Assembly (NCBI RefSeq): GCF_041260155.1
Contig: NC_091932.1
Location: forward strand, 30,364,338-30,428,337
Direction of reading: 5' to 3'
From: Ptychodera flava
Lineage: Eukaryota; Hemichordata; Enteropneusta; Ptychoderidae
Length of the DNA stretch: 64,000 nucleotides
Shown here piece after piece: positions 60,201-64,000 of the stretch (its first letter is position 1; each line of letters opens with the position of its first letter). The notes beneath the pieces were generated by a model that saw only the letters and a list, made by a program, of their open reading frames with translations, was not told where the DNA came from and ran no database searches. The position numbers and the translations under genes are program-made.

Positions 60201-61013
60201 TTGCCCCATTTTCCCCTATCTATATTTTGATGTGACTTTAAATTTCATTTTGCTGGTTTCACCTTTTTCAACCCTCATGAGGTAACCCTTCATAATGTAA
60301 CAGGGTACATCAGGATTTGAAAGGTCTTTACTATGCTTTACTTTTATAAATTTTACAAATATAACTGTTTGATATTTCACTTTTCTAAGTTGGGATGGGA
60401 TCAGTCAAAATGTCCGTGCTATATACGGGGATTACTCATCATGCTTGGCGGGGGGGGGGGGGGGTTTACTAGAAATGTCGGAGTTTCCGATGAAATTCCT
60501 CCGCCTCCCCTCCCCCCACGTAGTAAACAATGATGGCTTTTAGCGGTATGCTTCTTAATAGTACAATGTTACTTAACAAGATGATTCAATGGTTACAATT
60601 TTGGCTGCTATTGGTAGGACAAGGTTGTGTTTCGTTTCCTGAAAAGATTCGATTATGTCTGAAATGTGCAAAATATAAATCTTAGCTTTTCTGACTTTTG
60701 CGTTGTAGCATCTTCACAAAAAAATGTGATGAAATAAACTTAAAGAAACACCAAGAAACCTAAACAGTGTTCAGAAACAAGATTTGTCGTTACCTAGACC
60801 AAGTTGAAAACACAACGTGGTTGAAAGAATCCATGACGTTCTTACAGAGCTGGCCTCAAAGTGTTGCTGTACAGCGACGAAGAGCGGTCCTATGGACTGG
60901 TACAGGCCGAATACAAACCAACAGCAAAAATGGGAAGCGAGGACGACGAGCCAGCGATACCAACCTCTGTCGTCGTCGTCACGGTCGCTCCTTCCACTTT
61001 CTTTGTCCGACAT
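48459..61013 (-). CDS. Gene C: monocarboxylate-transporter-like MFS protein (SLC16 type), 4 exons
   Basis: Exons on the minus strand are 61013-60794, 53141-52998, 50404-49562 and 48688-48459 (220, 144, 843 and 230 bp), giving 478 residues and a TAA stop. Donors are GTAACG, GTAGGT and GTAAGT. The start codon is fixed by an in-frame TAG ten codons upstream of MSDKESGRSD, which supports MSDK as the start for the whole family. First-helix motif DRGWYRWLVVLASHF follows four Asp. Exon 2 encodes GPVVNIPVKRFGHRPTVMMG. Exon 3 has YCLVTSPSMGVLALFVKRR, then FVLANALAGTGSGLGTFVFA, slightly closer to the consensus SLC16 signature than A or B. Introns are 7,652, 2,593 and 873 bp. All frames are open. Likely membrane solute carrier, substrate unknown. 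Confidence 0.92.
48689..49561 (-). other. Gene C intron 3
   Basis: 873 bp, the shortest intron 3. Contains the shared MITE fragment (48800-48895) and blocks matching gene A intron 3 (49220-49460 against 5080-5330). Nothing else seen. Confidence 0.6.
50407..50481 (-). repeat. (CT)n microsatellite forming the intron 2 polypyrimidine tract, gene C
   Basis: About 37 GA dinucleotides on the plus strand; on the minus strand the tract reads CTCTCTAG|GATTTGG, so the acceptor AG directly ends it. Confidence 0.95.
50634..50851. mobile_element. MITE family 3, 218 bp, gene C intron 2
   Basis: Inverted ends AACACGATTGGAACTAATTT and AAATTACTTCCAGTCGTGTT, with CATA on both sides (50630-50633, 50852-50855). 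Gene A carries the unoccupied site, AAGTAACATATTGTATTTTA at about 8280, so the 4-bp duplication is directly demonstrated. Confidence 0.88.
51270..51348. repeat. (GT)n microsatellite
   Basis: (GT)n with two small interruptions. Gene A has a shorter degenerate tract in the same position (8693-8758). Confidence 0.95.
51400..52770. repeat. Dispersed repeat, copy in gene C intron 2, split by an insertion
   Basis: Left part 51400-51981 and right part 52664-52770 match 23085-23756 of gene B intron 3. Gene A intron 2 passes directly from the GT-rich tract to ATTAATTATGGTACGAAG without it. A second element (51982-52669) is inserted inside. Confidence 0.65.
51982..52669. mobile_element. Unclassified insertion of about 690 bp with promoter-like motif cluster
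   Basis: Gene B's copy of the host repeat reads through the site (AACCCATCCAATATTTTAAT near 23659), while here AATATT stands on both sides of AGTCGCGCCAGCGGCTTACT at the left and GGGCTGAGCCCTATAT at the right. Inner GTCGCGCCAG and its complement CTGGCGCGAC form short inverted ends. Left-end motifs include ACGCATGCGC (NRF1-like), ACCGGAAGTG (ETS-like) and GCCGCCATGTT (YY1-like). The right part recurs at 20785-20985. The 119-codon frame 52313-52672 is Cys/His-rich, but it runs through both termini and is not convincing. Confidence 0.6.
53181..53524 (+). mobile_element. MITE family 1, gene C intron 1 (ancestral insertion)
   Basis: GGTTGAACGCGCCTC at the left, AGCTTATTACCTTAAAATGC at the right. 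Counterpart of 10293-10632 and 25901-26235. Confidence 0.7.
53830..54205. other. GC-richer block of unknown origin, gene C intron 1
   Basis: Distinct from its AT-rich surroundings and without counterpart in genes A or B. Long frames are open on the plus strand (for example LRMLLRGNYNNASYRSLQF, and a hydrophobic LIFVLGIVLVAGL stretch in another frame). None matches a family I know, and several frames are open at once, which argues against a single real exon. It ends at a (TA)n tract (54211-54278). It could be a captured gene fragment or part of an unrecognised element. Confidence 0.35.
54211..54278. repeat. (TA)n microsatellite
   Basis: Uninterrupted (TA)n of about 34 units. Confidence 0.95.
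55753..56108 (-). mobile_element. MITE family 1, inside the second tandem copy
   Basis: Ends GGTAGTAGGCCTATGTGCCT and CCCGAGAAGCGATCTATC|TTAA, core AATGGCCGCCATCCC. About 356 bp. A further copy of family 1 sequence in the opposite orientation follows (about 56185-56496, ending TCGAGGCGCGAACTACC). Confidence 0.75.
56185..56496 (+). mobile_element. MITE family 1, partial, facing the previous copy
   Basis: Right end TTTTCGAGGCGCGAACTACC and core GTATGGCGGCCATTTTT are clear; the left terminus is degenerate (GAATGCGCCTTTGG). A similar degenerate piece lies at 55020-55245 in the first tandem copy. Confidence 0.6.
56500..57009. other. Gene C intron 1 block shared with gene A
   Basis: Matches 13230-13331 and 13870-14130 of gene A. 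It includes the unoccupied family 1 MITE site (GACATTTAAGCGAAC near 56605). Confidence 0.55.
57010..60216. mobile_element. 3.2-kb TA-flanked DNA transposon with GGGGCAAGTGGGCC motifs
   Basis: Left end TA|GGGG (G-run) AATGGGGCAAGTGGGCC, right end GGCCCACTTGCCCCATTTT(CCCC)|TA. The same GGGGCAAGTGGGCC word, or its complement, recurs just inside the left end (57042-57056) and in two internal inverted pairs (57823-57861 and 59994-60034). A 2-bp TA duplication fits Tc1/mariner-type or a few other superfamilies. No transposase seen. One short piece, preceded by an acceptor-like tract, reads MVRRKDLPKKQGLSALFAMQ and then VRYNWWKCRKCTK (58399-58517, stop follows); it is unidentified. Also inside: very AT-rich low-complexity DNA (57950-58320) and (TTTGC)n at 59207-59232. 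Confidence 0.75.
60217..60793 (-). other. Gene C intron 1, 5' part (as transcribed)
   Basis: 60560-60790 matches 14860-15065 of gene A and about 28060-28320 of gene B (GATTCAATGGTTACAATTTT, TTTCCTGAAAAGATTCGA). It contains G- and C-runs near 60450-60518. No gene seen. Confidence 0.55.
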
Positions 61014-61298
61014 AGTGTAGAAATTTCTGTCTTACTCTGTCTAGTTTGCTGAGAAGAACCACACCTTAGACGCACTACTAGAAGACGTACACAAAATGAG
61101 TTATGATCCCTGACCTTATGACTTGACACTCAAGGTAACCTCCTGACCCCAAATGTAACGCGAGAAGTCAAGGGACGGATTTAGAAATGGATATAGCATT
61201 TGTTGGTTTCTTTTCCACAATAAAAATCCGAAATAACACATTGAAGTACTGTATAGCTCGAACACTACTATACAGTGAACACATTTCTGATTTCAACG

Positions 61299-61350
61299 GA
61301 CAACGAGCCAGAGATATCAACCTCTTTCGTCGTCGTCATGGTCGCTCCTT
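61299..61350 (-). pseudogene. Short remnant of duplicated exon 1, unit C
   Basis: Minus strand carries GRSDHDDDE-like codons and a decayed RGWYRWLVV segment, the counterpart of 15599-15720, but cut off at GGAGGTCCACCAGTTGGAG. Unit B has lost the coding part of this remnant altogether. Confidence 0.65.
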
Positions 61351-61410
61351 CTGGAGGTCCACCAGTTGGAGTTCAACACCCATGACCTCACTACGTCCCT
61401 GACCCGAGTA

Positions 61411-61418
61411 TCACGTGA
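61411..61418. promoter_or_regulatory. TCACGTGA palindrome upstream of gene C
   Basis: Perfect octamer about 400 bp upstream of the start codon, in the context GACCCGAGTATCACGTGATC. Counterpart of 15808-15815. Confidence 0.4.
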
Positions 61419-62375
61419 TCAAGTCAACAGAAGTGGCTGGCAAATAGATAAATCAAAGAAGCCCTAAACGATGAAAATTATCTCAGTACACCTCTAATTC
61501 TACTATGTAAAGAACACATTTCTGAATTGCGCGGACAACTTGCCACAGATGGATCCACTTTGCTTTCAAAATTTTGAGTCTTAAACTTTCAACAGAACAT
61601 TAATACTTACGAAATCATAAATGTGATACTTAAATCATTGTTCATAAGACTTGAATATGAAAGTTTCGACCCGCAAAAATCAGTTTTTTGGTCACACATA
61701 TTAGCCAAACGTGCATACTTTCCTTACTTGAATCAACAAAAATATTCCTCCTTATTGGCAAACATTGTCGCATGATCGCAATCTTCATGAAGCAACTTGA
61801 TCATCAAGCCTGCTACATTGCATTTTGAGTTCGTCATTGCTAATGTTACTTTATTGCGCGAACGGCTACCGTTTTGGAACTTTCGCAAGACAAACCAGGT
61901 GAATGTCGTAAAAGGGCTATAGTAGCTGTGACTTTTGATGATTGTTTTTAACTATTATTGTTTCCCATGGTAACTGCAAGTTCTATATTGTACAAAGCAC
62001 GTCGAAACACCTACTACTTAGGTTTTTCCACCACAGCATCTATAAGTGGAAAATGCACTGCAGTTATTTACATTCGAATTCTAGTCAAGACAAGAATTCA
62101 CGTGTCAACAAAGACTTCAGTCACACTTTTAAAGTCTGAGTTGACTAGCTGACAAGAAAATTTACGAAAGCTCTGGTCGGATGCAACTTTGACTTTACTG
62201 GTTGACACGAAAATCGCTTTATCTATTTTTGGTTTTGCTTATTAACGTTTTGCTACTAGTTATCATAATAAAGTTATTACAACTGATGTAAAATTATATT
62301 GTAATGGTAGATTTACGTAAGTCATCGACCGATATACTAGTACAGCAGCACTTTCTCATTTTTCCCTTTAATTAA

Positions 62376-62560
62376 AGGTGTACAGTCACCTGTAATCTAA
62401 ATGTGCCCATATATGGTCAAAGTGGCGTTCCTTTGTATTCAAAATGCCCATGTGGGGGCGCTGTTTTTAAAAAGTGGCCACCCGCTTAAAACCTATGATT
62501 GGTTAGATTTTCTCTTTCCATGGTAACTGTGGCAAAATTTGAACAGGTGACAGTATACCT
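62376..62560 (+). mobile_element. MITE family 2, 185 bp, TTAA duplication
   Basis: TTAA|AGGTGTACAGTCACCTGT at the left and ACAGGTGACAGTATACCT|TTAA at the right, an inverted repeat of 18 bp with two mismatches. Same length as 13423-13607 and inverted relative to it. Confidence 0.88.
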
Positions 62561-62912
62561 TTAAGTGCTGTGGGTGATAATTCAGCAAAACGGCGTGACC
62601 GAAAACCAAACAGGCTAGAGGTTGGCCAGAGTTTACGGAACAGCTTCCAAATATATGACACGATACATAAACACACAAATTACAAATTCCACGTTAATCT
62701 GTCTGAATATAATCTGTGTGACAGTTGATAGACGCCTTATTTCAGGTTAGTAGATCAGACTATTTTCTCCTGGATTATTATTTTTGAATGGAATCAAAGT
62801 GCTTTCACTCTGCAAAAAAGATGATTAATGTTAAATCAAGGAGTAAGGACGGCATATGATTTGAAATAAAGAGGTTTTTGAACTAATGAAGACGATACAG
62901 TAATTTACTTAA

Positions 62913-63264
62913 GGTAGAACGCACCTCGGGGACAGAAATTCGGGCCTTCAAATTTTATCAATATTCTTCTGACCTACCACTTGTGGCGGCTCATTTTGAA
63001 GCTCTTGGCAAAAGAAAAGTTTTCACCGTCTTAGTTTTTCGAAAATCGAAAATTTTATTTTTTTCCCATAGAGTTAACACGGGTATGGCGGCCATTTTGA
63101 ATTTCAAATATCGAGAAATCGAAAGTTATTTGTCTCTCTAGTACCAAAGTTTGCACGGTGACCCCTGATTTTTATTCTTGCTTTGGTAAGAGAATGGTTG
63201 AAAGTTTCACTGAGGAAAGTTTGAGCAAAAGTTTAAGTCTTTCACTTTCGAGGTGCATATTACC
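62913..63264 (+). mobile_element. MITE family 1, complete copy, 352 bp, TTAA duplication
   Basis: TTAA|GGTAGAACGCACCTCGGGGA at the left and TTTCGAGGTGCATATTACC|TTAA at the right. Core CACGGGTATGGCGGCCATTT. This is the best-preserved copy and serves as family reference. Units A and B lack it at the same place (near 17435 and 35715), where instead AAGGCGTCTT follows. Confidence 0.88.
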
Positions 63265-64000
63265 TTAATGATGAGAAAATTGGAGTGTGATAAGGTAATA
63301 GTGAAATTTAATGAAAAAAAAAAAATAATTTAACTGTCCGAAGGATGTAAGCAACATTTTTACCAAAGGCTATGACAAGCATTAAAATGAAACTGATAGG
63401 TTATCTGCAAAGGCGTTAAATTGGCAACGATATGGAACAGGCGAGACTTTGCGTCGAACTTTTGCTGAGGCATCATATGTTGCAATCATTTTAACAGTCT
63501 CCGATGGTGCAATGCAATTTGAGTTCACAGGAACTTCACTCCGTATCTACATCGTGTTATCTTCGCGTGTTATTGGTAATCGCAAAACAGATGTCGGTTT
63601 TGCTGAAAAGCATCTCATAGAGCGCTTCATTATCATGTTTCTACGAACTCTTTCTTTCTTTCTGATGAAATTATTCTTTGATGGCATTGGCATCCTTATC
63701 CATACTTGTCACCGCCATTTTTATTTGTGTACAGAACATTGTAGAATTTGAATTTTATTAAACATAATGGTATACTTCCAACAAGAGGTGCCATGGAATA
63801 ATAACAACAATTTCGAGTAAGAAAATATTTGAATATAATCAAGTATCTGCCAAATATTGATATGCAGAATATGAGTTCCGCTTCGGTTTTCAACTTGCGC
63901 TGATTCCACGATAGGTAAAGGAATTTACGTGCGTTAATTAGTAATTTAGAGGTAGCGTATTTGATACACATGTACGCTTGCACATTTCTTATATGGTAAA

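Larger units (their letters stand above)
61430..64000. other. Upstream flank of unit C (to window end)
   Basis: Counterpart of 15830-18100 and 34780-36480. Two MITEs are annotated separately. The open frames here are not supported as genes, since the same sequence is non-coding in the sister units. Confidence 0.5.

Overview
This is a window of an AT-rich, repeat-dense, intron-containing animal genome. The only host genes I can support are three intact paralogues of a monocarboxylate-transporter-like (SLC16 type) major facilitator, all on the minus strand. The transporter type, the long introns and the kind of mobile elements (CR1/L2-type LINE, TTAA and TA elements, Pearl-like tandem-core elements) suggest a marine invertebrate, perhaps a deuterostome or a spiralian. 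I cannot name the species from sequence alone.

Layout. The window is a head-to-tail segmental array of units of roughly 19-22 kb. Bases 1 to about 2,150 look like the upstream half of a unit whose gene lies left of the window. Unit A (about 2,150-20,740) holds gene A (ATG 15299, stop 3799). Unit B (about 20,740-43,065) holds gene B (ATG 31367, stop 21337). Unit C (about 43,065 to beyond 64,000) holds gene C (ATG 61013, stop 48459). Each gene has four coding exons with GT-AG introns, all in phase 1, each splitting a glycine codon. Exon 2 is 144 bp and exon 3 is 843 bp in every copy, and the predicted proteins are 477, 480 and 478 residues. In all three genes the acceptor of intron 2 is fed by a long (CT)n microsatellite that takes the place of an ordinary polypyrimidine tract.

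The paralogous units act as outgroups for one another, so many insertions can be read against an empty site in a sister unit. These include a 1.35-kb CR1/L2-like LINE (19230-20582), a 4.9-kb TA-flanked foldback element whose arms are tandem arrays of about 350-bp units (37469-42380), a 218-bp MITE with a 4-bp duplication, TTAA-flanked MITEs of about 350 and 185 bp, and an insertion of about 690 bp in gene C intron 2. Others are recognised by structure alone: a 120-bp near-palindrome with a 9-bp duplication (26611-26730), a 1.6-kb TAA-flanked element (28842-30452), a 3.2-kb TA-flanked element with repeated GGGGCAAGTGGGCC motifs (57010-60216), two Pearl-like tandem-core elements, and a palindrome with 84-bp arms between (TA)n tracts (12415-12586).

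No tRNA, rRNA, CRISPR array or other host gene was recognised. Many open frames here are translations of (TA)n, (CT)n or MITE sequence and are not annotated. All homology statements come from reading the window against itself and from remembered family motifs; no alignment or database search was run.
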